Notes under the pieces: generated by a model
The model's database searches: none
Told to the model about the DNA's origin: nothing
The model's input: only the letters and a program-made list of their open reading frames with translations
Assembly (NCBI GenBank): GCA_036833805.1
Contig: DAITPA010000020.1
Coordinates: 1-28,644 of the forward strand
Direction: 5' to 3'
Origin: PALSA-1196 sp036833805
GTDB taxonomy: Bacteria > Pseudomonadota > Gammaproteobacteria > Steroidobacterales > Steroidobacteraceae
DNA: 28,644 nt
Shown here: positions 1 to 6,999 of the stretch, in pieces
Layout of the letters: each line of letters begins with the position of its first letter
Position numbering within the stretch: the stretch's first letter is position 1
Made by a program: the position numbers and the translations under genes

Positions 1-173
1 CCCGAGGGCTTCCAGCACTTGGTGCAACCACAGGCATGATTGAAGGCAACGTCGCCTTTGATGGCGACAGTCACCGGGTTTTGTGTGCATTTGCAGGTGA
101 GCGTGCCGCCGGCGAAATTCGCCGAACCTTGCTTTACGCCCTGATCAACGGACGGATGAATAGAAACAGCCAT
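1..173 (-). CDS. gfa: S-(hydroxymethyl)glutathione synthase (Gfa), N-terminal fragment
   Basis: This is the first 57 or so residues of a glutathione-dependent formaldehyde-activating enzyme; the rest lies beyond the left edge. The translation begins MAVSIHPSVDQGVK, followed by FAGGTLTCKC and then HACGCTKCWKP. The CKC and CGCTKCW cysteine clusters are the zinc-binding signature of the Gfa family. The family is described as promoting condensation of formaldehyde with glutathione to give the substrate of FrmA, although spontaneous condensation also occurs and a carrier role has been proposed. The ATG at 173 is preceded by an AGAGGGG ribosome-binding site a few bases upstream. The gene lies 93 bp downstream of frmA on the same strand, so the two probably form a frmA-gfa operon. 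Identity is clear from the motifs; only the C-terminal half is unseen. Confidence 0.93.
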   Translation of the reverse strand, partial: MAVSIHPSVDQGVKQGSANFAGGTLTCKCTQNPVTVAIKGDVAFNHACGCTKCWKPS

Positions 174-223
174 GATGAACCCCTCTTCTCTTAAACGATT
201 ATTACGTATGTCGAACCCGCTCT

Positions 224-244
224 CGCCAGCAGCCTTCGCTGGCG
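224..244. other. Stem-loop between frmA and gfa
   Basis: A perfect 7-bp inverted repeat (CGCCAGC at 224-230, GCTGGCG at 238-244) with a 7-nt loop lies in the 93-bp gap between frmA and gfa. No T-run follows on either strand, so it does not look like an intrinsic terminator. It could act as an mRNA stabiliser or processing site within the frmA-gfa transcript. Function is inference only. Confidence 0.35.
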
Positions 245-266
245 GCGGCTTGCCTTGAGTGAAGCG

Positions 267-1376
267 TTAAAACGTTACGACGCTGCGGATCGATTCACCC
301 TTGTGCATCAGATCGAAGGCATCGTTGATCTTCTCGAGCGGCATCACATGGGTAATGAGGTCGTCGATGTTGATCTTCTTATCCATATACCAGTCAACAA
401 TCTTCGGCACTTCGGTGCGGCCGCGGACACCGCCGAACGCCGTGCCCTTCCACACCCGTCCGGTGACGAGCTGGAATGGCCGCGTCTTGATCTCCTGCCC
501 GGCGCCGGCGACACCGACGATGACTGAGACGCCCCAGCCGCGATGGCAGCATTCGAGCGCCTGACGCATGAGATCGACGTTGCCCACGCACTCGAAGCTG
601 TAGTCGGCGCCGCCGTCGGTGAGCGCAACCAGGTGCGCGACGAGATCGCCGCCGACTTCCTTCGGATTGACGAAATGCGTCATGCCGAACTTCTCGGCGA
701 GCACCTTTCTCCTCGGATTGACGTCGACGCCGATGATCTTGTTGGCGCCCACCATGTGCGCGCCCTGGATGACATTGAGCCCGATGCCGCCCAGGCCAAA
801 TACCACGACATTGGCGCCCGCCTCGACCTTGGCGGTGTTCAGCACCACGCCGACGCCGGTCGAGACGCCACAGCCGATGTAGCACACCTTCTCGAAAGGC
901 GCGTCCTCGCGGATCTTAGCGAGCGCAATCTCGGGCAGTACGGTGTAGTTGGAGAACGTCGAGCAGCCCATGTAGTGGTGCACCATCTGGCCGTCGAGCG
1001 AGAAGCGGCTCGTGCCATCCGGCATGACGCCCTTGCCTTGGGTGGCGCGAATGGCGGTGCAGAGATTGGTTTTCTGCGAGGTGCAGGACTTGCACTGCCG
1101 GCATTCGGGCGTGTACAGCGGGATCACATGGTCGCCCTTTTTGAGCGTGGTCACGCCGCGGCCGATGTCGACGACGACTCCCGCGCCTTCGTGTCCGAGG
1201 ATCACCGGGAACAGGCCCTCCGGATCGGAGCCGGAGCGCGTGAATTCGTCTGTGTGGCAGACACCGCTGGCCTTGATCTCGACCAGGACTTCGCCGTCCT
1301 TGGGGCCCGCAAGATCAAGGTTGACGACTTCCAGGGGCTTACCGGCCGCGTACGCGATGGCTGCTTTTGTTTTCAT
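267..1376 (-). CDS. frmA: S-(hydroxymethyl)glutathione dehydrogenase / class III alcohol dehydrogenase
   Basis: Cytosolic zinc-dependent, NAD-linked enzyme that oxidises S-hydroxymethylglutathione to S-formylglutathione in formaldehyde detoxification; the family also reduces S-nitrosoglutathione. The 369-aa length is standard. Catalytic zinc ligands are visible as Cys40, His62 with Glu63 (GHEGAG), and Cys169 (IGCGVSTG). The structural zinc site is Cys92, Cys95, Cys98 and Cys106 (ECRQCKSC...NLC). The nucleotide-binding glycine motif is VFGLGGIG. The segment TQGKGVMPDGTSRF is typical of class III enzymes rather than general alcohol dehydrogenases. The ATG at 1376 has GGAGG about 11 nt upstream. 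It is followed by gfa, matching the known frmA-gfa pairing. No FrmR-type regulator and no S-formylglutathione hydrolase (frmB/fghA) is seen in the window. Confidence 0.96.
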   Translation of the reverse strand: MKTKAAIAYAAGKPLEVVNLDLAGPKDGEVLVEIKASGVCHTDEFTRSGSDPEGLFPVILGHEGAGVVVDIGRGVTTLKKGDHVIPLYTPECRQCKSCTSQKTNLCTAIRATQGKGVMPDGTSRFSLDGQMVHHYMGCSTFSNYTVLPEIALAKIREDAPFEKVCYIGCGVSTGVGVVLNTAKVEAGANVVVFGLGGIGLNVIQGAHMVGANKIIGVDVNPRRKVLAEKFGMTHFVNPKEVGGDLVAHLVALTDGGADYSFECVGNVDLMRQALECCHRGWGVSVIVGVAGAGQEIKTRPFQLVTGRVWKGTAFGGVRGRTEVPKIVDWYMDKKINIDDLITHVMPLEKINDAFDLMHKGESIRSVVTF

Positions 1377-1551
1377 GATCGATCAGGCCTCCAAAGATTC
1401 AACAGGCTGCGGTTTCTCCCGGCCGGCGAATGTACCGCGAACGTCCACGCGAAGAAACTCAATCGCCCCGAGCAGGCGATGAAGTGAGTCGTGCGCGTCA
1501 CACTATGGATCCGGGGACAGCTAAGGCTAGGCCATGGCGCCGTGCCGGTCG
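1377..1551. promoter_or_regulatory. Leader region upstream of frmA
   Basis: These 175 bp separate the stop of the GST gene from the start of frmA, both on the minus strand. The region must hold the frmA ribosome-binding site (GGAGG on the minus strand, 1388-1392) and probably its promoter. I see an 8-bp palindrome CCGGCCGG near 1420 but no convincing sigma70 hexamers, no clear terminator for the GST gene and no small gene. Confidence 0.35.
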
Positions 1552-2220
1552 CTAGATCAGTAGCTTGCGCGCGCCTTCGATCCTCGTCTTGCTCTCATCC
1601 TCACCATCATCCTTGGGCGGCACCGCCTTGCCACGCACCACCGCCGGGCGCGCCGCAATGAGATCGTGCCAGCGCCTAAGGTGGTCAAGGCCGTCAAGGC
1701 TCACACCCGACCAGTCATGCCCCTGCACCCAACTCCAGTTGGCGATGTCCGCAATCGAGTATTCACCGGCAAGAAATGTATGGTCGGCAAGCCTGCGATC
1801 AAGCACGGCGAACAGCCGCCGCACTTCGCGCTGGTAGCGCTCAATGGCGTAGGGAATTTTCTCCGGCGCGTAGCGAAAGAACACGTTCGCCTGCCCCATC
1901 ATGGGGCCGACGCCGCCCATCTGAAACATGAGCCACTGCATCACCTGCGAGCGCCCCGGCACATCCTTTGGCAGAAGTTTGCCGGTCTTCTCCGCAAGAT
2001 AAATCAAGATCGCGCCCGATTCGAACACCACGAAATCATTTAAGTCGTGATCGATGATCGTCGGAATGCGGCCGTTGGGATTTAGCGCGAGGTACCAATC
2101 TTGCTTGTGCTCACCGTCGGCGAGTTTGATGTGCCTATAGCTGTATGGCAGACCCATCTCCTCGAGCGCGATCGAGACCTTGAATCCGTTGGGCGTATCG
2201 GCCGTCAGTAATTCGATCAT
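1552..2220 (-). CDS. yfcG: Glutathione S-transferase family protein, YfcG-like disulfide-bond oxidoreductase
   Basis: A 222-aa cytosolic protein with an N-terminal thioredoxin-fold GST domain (about residues 1-80) and an all-helical C-terminal domain. The N-terminus TADTPNGFKVS places Thr9 and Asn11 at the positions that contact glutathione in E. coli YfcG, in place of the usual Tyr, Ser or Cys. FESGAILIYLAEKTG is the typical glutathione-binding SNAIL/ESGAI region. The QMGGVGPMMGQ, PYAIERYQ and YSIADIA blocks also match the YfcG/YghU group, whose members are reported to have disulfide reductase rather than conjugating activity. The tail after about residue 205 (KDDGEDESKTRIEGARK) is charged and probably flexible. 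The ATG at 2220 has AGAGGA about 10 nt upstream. It is divergent from the aldo/keto reductase. Confidence 0.88.
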   Translation of the reverse strand: MIELLTADTPNGFKVSIALEEMGLPYSYRHIKLADGEHKQDWYLALNPNGRIPTIIDHDLNDFVVFESGAILIYLAEKTGKLLPKDVPGRSQVMQWLMFQMGGVGPMMGQANVFFRYAPEKIPYAIERYQREVRRLFAVLDRRLADHTFLAGEYSIADIANWSWVQGHDWSGVSLDGLDHLRRWHDLIAARPAVVRGKAVPPKDDGEDESKTRIEGARKLLI

Positions 2221-2347
2221 CTCAGGGTGGTCCTCTTAAGCTGCGCTAACGTGTAAGGTGGGTCGCGCGCACGCCGTGCGCCCGAGGTTCGCGTGGCAGG
2301 AGGATAGCGCCGCGCATTGCAGTGTATCTACGCGAGGAGTCTTGCGC
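2221..2347. promoter_or_regulatory. Divergent intergenic region, GST / aldo-keto reductase
   Basis: These 127 bp lie between two divergent genes and should contain both promoters. A 6-bp inverted repeat with a 3-nt loop (GCGCAC 2267-2272, GTGCGC 2276-2281) sits near the centre and could be a regulator site or a hairpin. The plus-strand end carries GAGGAG (2334-2339), placed 8 nt before ATG 2348, which fixes the aldo/keto reductase start. No promoter hexamers are convincing by eye. Confidence 0.35.
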
Positions 2348-3379
2348 ATGCGCATGAAAAAGCTGGGTGGCACGGGCCTCGTCGTCTCCGAAATTTGCCT
2401 CGGCACGATGACCTTCAGCAATGGCGAAGGGTTTTGGGGCCCGATCGGCAATACCGACCAGGCGACCGCCACCGGCATCGTCAAGAGCGCCATCGATCAC
2501 GGCGTCAACTTCATCGACACCGCCGATGTCTATTCCAACGGCGTGGCTGAGACCATGACGGGGGCGGCGCTCAAGCAACTCGCACTGCCGCGCGACCAGT
2601 TCGTGCTCGCGACCAAAGTTCTGGGGCGCATGGGACCCGGCGTCAACCAATCCGGCCTGTCACGCGCGCATATTCTGCATTCGGTCGATGCGAGCCTTAA
2701 GCGCCTGCAGCTTGATTACATCGATCTTTATCAAATACACGGCCGCGACCCGTTGACGAGCCTTGCAGAGACGCTCGATGCGCTCGATGCCTGCGTGCGC
2801 GCCGGCAAGGTGCGCTACATCGGCCTCTGCAATCTGCCGGCCTGGGAGATCGCCAAGGCGCTGGGGGTTTCCGAACAGCGGGGGCTTGCGCGCTTCCAGA
2901 GCGTGCAGGCCTATTATTCGATCGCTGGGCGTGACCTGGAACGCGAGATCGTGCCGCTCTGCAACGATCAGAATCTTGCGATCCTGCCGTGGAGTCCGCT
3001 TGCAGGAGGCATCCTGTCCGGCAAGTTCGTGCGCGATGGCGCGGGACCCGCCGGTTCGCGCCGCGCGACGTTTGATTTTCCGCCGATCGATCGCGAGCGC
3101 ACTTTCCGCGTCATTGACGTCATGCGCCCGATAGCGAATACGCATGCCACATCGGTTGCGCGCGTCGCGCTTGCGTGGCTGCTGCAACAAAGCGCGGTGA
3201 CGTCCGTCATCATCGGCGCGCGCACCAACGAGCAGCTCGTCGATAACCTGGGCGCAACGGATTTGAAACTCACGCGCGCTGACCTCACCGCGCTCAACAA
3301 CGCCTCGGCGCTGCCGAGCGAATATCCGGGCTGGATGCTCGAGCACCAGACATCTGACCGAGCGAGCGTCGTCAAATAG
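2348..3379 (+). CDS. Aldo/keto reductase
   Basis: A 343-aa NADPH-dependent oxidoreductase with a TIM-barrel fold; the substrate is not predictable. The family catalytic tetrad is visible as Asp57 (FIDTADVY), Tyr62, Lys90 (LATKV) and His131 (YQIHGRD). The C-terminal NADP-binding stretch is SVIIGARTNEQLVDNLGA. The blocks GLVVSEICLGTMTF and ILPWSPLAGGILSGK are characteristic of the YajO/Tas/YghZ-like branch (AKR11/12-like). An in-frame start exists at 2258, but GAGGAG at 2334-2339 and the family N-terminus (MKKLGGTGL) support ATG 2348; ATG 2354 is also possible. It is divergent from the GST gene and convergent with the thiolase, only 8 bp from its stop. A role in carbonyl detoxification beside frmA and the GST is plausible but is inference. 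Confidence 0.93.
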   Translation: MRMKKLGGTGLVVSEICLGTMTFSNGEGFWGPIGNTDQATATGIVKSAIDHGVNFIDTADVYSNGVAETMTGAALKQLALPRDQFVLATKVLGRMGPGVNQSGLSRAHILHSVDASLKRLQLDYIDLYQIHGRDPLTSLAETLDALDACVRAGKVRYIGLCNLPAWEIAKALGVSEQRGLARFQSVQAYYSIAGRDLEREIVPLCNDQNLAILPWSPLAGGILSGKFVRDGAGPAGSRRATFDFPPIDRERTFRVIDVMRPIANTHATSVARVALAWLLQQSAVTSVIIGARTNEQLVDNLGATDLKLTRADLTALNNASALPSEYPGWMLEHQTSDRASVVK

Positions 3380-3397
3380 GCGCGTCGCTAGACGCGC
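3380..3397. terminator. Possible bidirectional terminator hairpin between convergent genes
   Basis: A perfect 7-bp stem (GCGCGTC 3380-3386, GACGCGC 3391-3397) with the tetraloop GCTA spans the 8-bp gap between the aldo/keto reductase stop and the thiolase stop, and includes the last codons of the thiolase. Position and symmetry suit a shared terminator. The T-run is weak: TATTTG on the minus-strand exit, none on the plus-strand exit. Confidence 0.4.
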
Positions 3398-4593
3398 TCA
3401 AGGATCATCGCAATGCCCTGTCCGACGCCGACGCACATGGTACAAAGCGCGTAGCGCGCGCCCATTGCCGCAAGCTGATAGGTCGCGGTGGTCGCAAGCC
3501 GCGCCCCCGACATTCCAAGGGGGTGCCCGAGTGCAATCGCCCCGCCGTTGGCATTGACGTGCGCGGCATCCGCGGCAACGCCCAGTTCGCGCAGCACCGC
3601 AATCGCCTGCGAGGCGAAGGCTTCGTTCAACTCGATGACGTCCATCTGCGCGACATCAAGAGCCGCGAGGCGCAGCGCGCGGCGCGTCGCCGGTACAGGC
3701 CCCATACCCATGATGCGCGGCGCGACTCCGGCTGTGGCGGCCGTGACGATGCGCGCGCGCGGCGTCAGGTTGAAGCGGGCGACGGCCGCCTCGGACGCGA
3801 CGATGAGCGCGCAGGCGCCGTCGTTGATGCCCGACGCGTTGCCCGCGGTGATGGTGCCATTGACGCGAAACGGCGTCGGCAGCCTGGCCAGCTGTTGCAG
3901 CGTTGTGTCGGGGCGCGGATGCTCATCAGCTTTCACGACGAGCGCATTGCCCTTGCGCTGCGCGATCGCAACGCTCATGAGCTCAGCCGCGAAGAAGCCG
4001 CGCGCATGGGCGGCGGCGTAGCGCTCCTGACTGCGCAGCGCAAAGCGGTCCTGCTCATCGCGACTGACGCCGAACTCTGCGGCGACGTTCTCGCCGGTCT
4101 GCGGCATCGAGTCGATCCCATACTGTTCTTGCATGCGCGGATTGACGAAGCGCCAGCCGATCGTCGTGTCGTAGATCTGCGCGTCGCGGCTGAATGCCGC
4201 ATCGGCCTTTGCCATCACGAATGGCGCGCGCGACATCGACTCAACCCCACCTGCGATCACAAGCTCGGCCTCGCCCGACTTCACGGTGCGCGCCGCGACG
4301 GCGATCGCATCAAGGCCCGAGCCGCAGAGCCGGTTCAAGGTCACCCCCGGCACTGCAACCGGCAATCCGGCGAGCAGCAGCGCCATGCGCGCAACATTGC
4401 GATTGTCCTCGCCCGCCTGGTTCGCGCAACCGAGGATGACTTCATCGACTGCCGCTGCATCCACCGCGGGATTGCGCTTAAGCAGCGCCGCGAGCGGCAG
4501 CGCCGCAAGATCGTCGCTGCGCAGCGTTGCGAGCGCTCCGCCGTAGCGGCCGATCGGCGTGCGCACGGCATCGCAAATGAAGGCTTCTGCCAT
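3388..4593 (-). CDS. pcaF: Thiolase, 3-oxoadipyl-CoA thiolase type
   Basis: A 401-aa cytosolic thiolase. The catalytic residues are Cys90 (NRLCGSGLDA, the acyl-accepting nucleophile), His357 (GGAIALGHPLGMSGAR) and Cys387 (CTMCVGVGQG). The block TTIGWRFVNPRM is typical of PcaF/PaaJ enzymes, which cleave 3-oxoadipyl-CoA to succinyl-CoA and acetyl-CoA in the beta-ketoadipate and phenylacetate routes; general acetyl-CoA acetyltransferases lack it. No other aromatic-degradation gene is in the window, so the gene is an orphan here and a broader thiolase role cannot be excluded. The start at 4593 gives the family N-terminus (AFICDAVRTPIGRYGGAL). Only 32 bp separate it from the divergent rhomboid gene. 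Confidence 0.9.
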   Translation of the reverse strand: MAEAFICDAVRTPIGRYGGALATLRSDDLAALPLAALLKRNPAVDAAAVDEVILGCANQAGEDNRNVARMALLLAGLPVAVPGVTLNRLCGSGLDAIAVAARTVKSGEAELVIAGGVESMSRAPFVMAKADAAFSRDAQIYDTTIGWRFVNPRMQEQYGIDSMPQTGENVAAEFGVSRDEQDRFALRSQERYAAAHARGFFAAELMSVAIAQRKGNALVVKADEHPRPDTTLQQLARLPTPFRVNGTITAGNASGINDGACALIVASEAAVARFNLTPRARIVTAATAGVAPRIMGMGPVPATRRALRLAALDVAQMDVIELNEAFASQAIAVLRELGVAADAAHVNANGGAIALGHPLGMSGARLATTATYQLAAMGARYALCTMCVGVGQGIAMILERV

Positions 4594-4625
4594 TGCCCCA
4601 CGACCTCTTACGTTAAACTGCCGCC
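4594..4625. promoter_or_regulatory. Very short divergent region, thiolase / rhomboid
   Basis: Only 32 bp separate the two divergent start codons. On the plus strand TAAACT (4614-4619) sits 6 nt before the rhomboid ATG and could serve as a -10 element, with TTGCCC (4593-4598) as a poor -35 at 15-bp spacing. No Shine-Dalgarno precedes ATG 4626. On the minus strand AAGAGG precedes the thiolase ATG at a rather long spacing. At least one promoter must extend into the neighbouring coding sequence. Confidence 0.35.
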
Positions 4626-5219
4626 ATGCTGAAGTCCCTGCCGCCCGCCACCCGCGCCATCATCGCTGCAAACGTCATCGCGTTCTTGCTGCAACTGTAC
4701 ATCGGCGAGGCTCTGTTGCAGCAGTTTGCGCTGTGGCCGCTGGGGACCCTGTTCCAGCCCTGGCAGATCGTCACCTATGCTTTCCTGCACGGCAGCTTTG
4801 CGCACATCTTCTTTAACATGTTCGCGCTCTTCATGTTCGGCCGCCCGCTTGAATACTTCTGGGGCAGCCGCCGCTTCACGGTGTACTACTTTGCCTGTGT
4901 GATTGCCGCCGGGGCAACGCAACTTTGGACCTCGGTGCTGGCAAACTCGACGGAGGCCACGGTCGGCGCCTCCGGCGGCGTATTTGGACTGCTGCTCGCA
5001 TTTGCGATGTACTTTCCGCGGCAGCGCATCACGCTCCTGTTCCCGCCTATTCCGATGCCGGCGTGGCTGTTCGTATCGCTCTATGGCGTGCTGGAATTGG
5101 TGCTCGGAGTGACGAATACCCAGGCGGGCGTTGCACACTTCGCCCACTTGGGCGGGATGTTGGGCGGCGCGCTCGTGATTCTCTACTGGCGCGCCCGCCG
5201 CACGCCGACCTTGAAATAG
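4626..5219 (+). CDS. Rhomboid family intramembrane serine protease
   Basis: A 197-aa inner-membrane protein with about six hydrophobic segments (roughly residues 12-30, 48-72, 84-104, 115-132, 145-162 and 168-188). It carries the rhomboid active site: the nucleophile Ser116 in GASGG, the base His174 in HLGGMLGG (the HxxGxxxG pattern), and the oxyanion-type His60/Asn64 pair in HGSFAHIFFN. WGSRRF fits the WR-containing L1 loop region. Length fits the basic six-helix bacterial form without an extra cytoplasmic domain. Such enzymes cleave single-pass membrane proteins within or near the transmembrane helix; the substrate is unknown. There is no clear ribosome-binding site before the ATG. An ABC-transporter operon follows on the same strand after an 87-bp gap containing a stem-loop. 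Confidence 0.93.
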   Translation: MLKSLPPATRAIIAANVIAFLLQLYIGEALLQQFALWPLGTLFQPWQIVTYAFLHGSFAHIFFNMFALFMFGRPLEYFWGSRRFTVYYFACVIAAGATQLWTSVLANSTEATVGASGGVFGLLLAFAMYFPRQRITLLFPPIPMPAWLFVSLYGVLELVLGVTNTQAGVAHFAHLGGMLGGALVILYWRARRTPTLK

Positions 5220-5228
5220 GGCCCTGCA

Positions 5229-5257
5229 CCCGTTCAGAATCGCGCGCCGTGAACGGG
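5229..5257 (+). terminator. Stem-loop between rhomboid gene and ABC operon
   Basis: An 8-bp perfect inverted repeat (CCCGTTCA 5229-5236, TGAACGGG 5250-5257) with a 13-nt GC-rich loop starts 9 nt after the rhomboid stop. Two further base pairs form beyond one A-C mismatch. No T-run follows, so it could be a factor-dependent terminator, an attenuator or an mRNA-stability element. The remaining 5258-5306 shows no clear Shine-Dalgarno for the next gene. Confidence 0.4.
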
Positions 5258-5306
5258 CGCCTTCAGGAACTTTCCGGGTGCGCCCCCCTCTATCCATGCG
5301 AATTCT

Positions 5307-6230
5307 ATGATCCAAGTCGAACATCTGAGCAAGCGCTACCATGCGCTCACCGCGGTCGACGACCTGAGCTTCGAAGTCGCGCCGGGCGAGGTGCTGGGGT
5401 TTTTGGGGCCGAACGGCGCCGGCAAGACGACGACCATGCGCATGCTTGCGGGCTTCATCAGCCCCACCGCCGGCACGGCAAGCATCTGCGGCCACGACAT
5501 TGAGACCGATACGCTGGCAGCGAAGAAGTCGATCGGCTACCTGCCCGAAGGCGCGCCGCTCTACGGCGAGATGACGGTGCAGAGCTTCCTGGAATTCATC
5601 GCCGACCTCAGGAACTTGACCGGCAGCATGCGCCGCAATCGGCTTGAATACGCGATTGGCAGACTGCAGCTTGGGAGCGTCACTGAGCAGACGATCGAGA
5701 CGCTTTCAAAAGGCTTCCGCCGCCGCGTCGGACTTGCGCAGGCGCTGATGCAGGATCCGCCGGTGCTGATCCTCGATGAGCCGACCGACGGGCTTGATCC
5801 CAATCAGAAACACGAAGTGCGCACGCTCATCAACGAGATGTCGCGCGACAAGATCATCATCATCTCAACCCACCTCCTCGAGGAGGTGGATGCGGTGTGC
5901 ACGCGCGCCATCATCATCGCGCGCGGACGCATCGTCGCCGACGACTCCCCGCAGGGCCTCGCGGCGAAATCCCGCTACTACAATGCCGTGTCGTTGCAGC
6001 TTGAGAATCCGCAGCAGCTTGCAGCGGCGCGCGCCGCCATCGAAGCACTGCCGTTCGTTGCCGCGGTCGAAGTCAGCGAGCGCGACGCACGCCTGACGGC
6101 GCTGCCGCGCGCCGGCGCGCAGATCCTGCCCGCCTTGAGCGAGCTTGCCGCGCGCCAGGGACTGAAGTTGAAGGAACTGCATCTTGAGTCCGGGCGGCTC
6201 GATGAAGTGTTCCGCACCATCACCGCGTAA
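5307..6230 (+). CDS. ABC transporter ATP-binding protein, GldA-like
   Basis: A 307-aa nucleotide-binding subunit of an ABC-2-type exporter. The Walker A motif is GPNGAGKT at 34-41, the Q-loop region is GYLPEGAPLYGEMTV, Walker B with D-loop is VLILDEPTDGLDP and the switch histidine is in STHLLEEVD. The signature helix reads LSKGFRRRVGLAQAL, the LSKG form common in GldA/NatA-type ATPases, instead of the classical LSGGQ. The C-terminal segment after about residue 215 (YYNAVSLQLENP to LHLESGRLDEVFRTI) is the accessory domain of this subfamily. It starts a four-gene run with the permease 15 bp downstream. In Flavobacterium the homologous GldA works with GldF and GldG and is linked to gliding; in proteobacteria the cargo is unknown and gliding should not be assumed. 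Confidence 0.93.
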   Translation: MIQVEHLSKRYHALTAVDDLSFEVAPGEVLGFLGPNGAGKTTTMRMLAGFISPTAGTASICGHDIETDTLAAKKSIGYLPEGAPLYGEMTVQSFLEFIADLRNLTGSMRRNRLEYAIGRLQLGSVTEQTIETLSKGFRRRVGLAQALMQDPPVLILDEPTDGLDPNQKHEVRTLINEMSRDKIIIISTHLLEEVDAVCTRAIIIARGRIVADDSPQGLAAKSRYYNAVSLQLENPQQLAAARAAIEALPFVAAVEVSERDARLTALPRAGAQILPALSELAARQGLKLKELHLESGRLDEVFRTITA

Positions 6231-6245
6231 CGGAAAGGATCACTC

Positions 6246-6980
6246 ATGCGTAACGTGGGCGTCATCATGCGCCGTGAGCTTGGAAGTTACTTCGCAACCC
6301 CGCTTGCGTACGTCTTCATCCTGATCTTTCTCGTGCTCGCGAACGCCTTCACGTTCTATCTCGGCGGGTTCTTCGAGCGCGGACAGGCGGATCTGGCGCC
6401 GTTCTTCAACTTTCACCCTTGGTTGTATCTGTTTCTGATTCCGGCGCTCGCGATGCGGCTGTGGGCGGAGGAGAGAAAGACTGGCAGCATCGAGCTTCTG
6501 CTGACACAGCCCGTTACGCTGTGGGAAGCGGTGCTCGGCAAATTCATCGCCGCCTGGATATTCGCAGCTCTCGCCCTGGCATTGACCTTCCCCATCTGGA
6601 TCACGGTCAATTATTTGGGCAAGCCCGACAACGGCGCGATTCTGGCGGGTTACGTCGGCAGCCTGCTCTTAGCCGGCGGCTTTCTCGCCATCGGCTCGTG
6701 CATGTCGGCGCTGACGCGCAATCAGGTGATCGCCTTCATCCTGGGCGTCGTCGTCTGCTTCGTGTTTCTGCTCGCGGGCTTTCCGCTGGTGCTCGACGTG
6801 TTTCGCAGCTGGGCGCCGCAGGCGCTCATTGATGCCATCGCCTCGTTGTCGTTCCTCACGCACTTCGAATCCATCGCCAAGGGCGTCATCGACATCCGCG
6901 ATTTGTTGTATTTCGCGATGCTGATTGCCTTTTTCCTGCTTGCGACCACGATTGCGCTCGACGTTCGCAAGGCCGAGTAG
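6246..6980 (+). CDS. ABC transporter permease, GldF-like (ABC-2 family)
   Basis: A 244-aa polytopic inner-membrane protein. It opens MRNVGVIMRRELGSYFATPLAYVFILIFLVLANAF, the typical start of the GldF/ABC-2 permease family: an amphipathic elbow, then helix 1 with the SYFATP turn. About six hydrophobic helices follow (roughly residues 17-40, 58-75, 98-118, 135-155, 163-185 and 215-235). WAEERKTGSIELLLTQPVTLWEAVLGKF is the conserved cytoplasmic coupling region seen in ABC-2 exporters. AAAGGA lies 6 nt before the ATG. The gene sits between the ATPase and the GldG-like protein, and all three probably assemble as one transporter. The substrate is unknown. Confidence 0.92.
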   Translation: MRNVGVIMRRELGSYFATPLAYVFILIFLVLANAFTFYLGGFFERGQADLAPFFNFHPWLYLFLIPALAMRLWAEERKTGSIELLLTQPVTLWEAVLGKFIAAWIFAALALALTFPIWITVNYLGKPDNGAILAGYVGSLLLAGGFLAIGSCMSALTRNQVIAFILGVVVCFVFLLAGFPLVLDVFRSWAPQALIDAIASLSFLTHFESIAKGVIDIRDLLYFAMLIAFFLLATTIALDVRKAE

Positions 6981-6999
6981 AGACGAGGGCCCACACGCC

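Noticed and set aside
543..1487. A 314-codon plus-strand frame opposite frmA
   Set aside because: frmA is complete with both zinc sites; the antisense frame is a by-product of its codon usage.
3523..4632. A 369-codon open frame on the plus strand opposite the thiolase
   Set aside because: The thiolase on the other strand has all catalytic residues; the antisense product is Arg/Ala-rich without family features.
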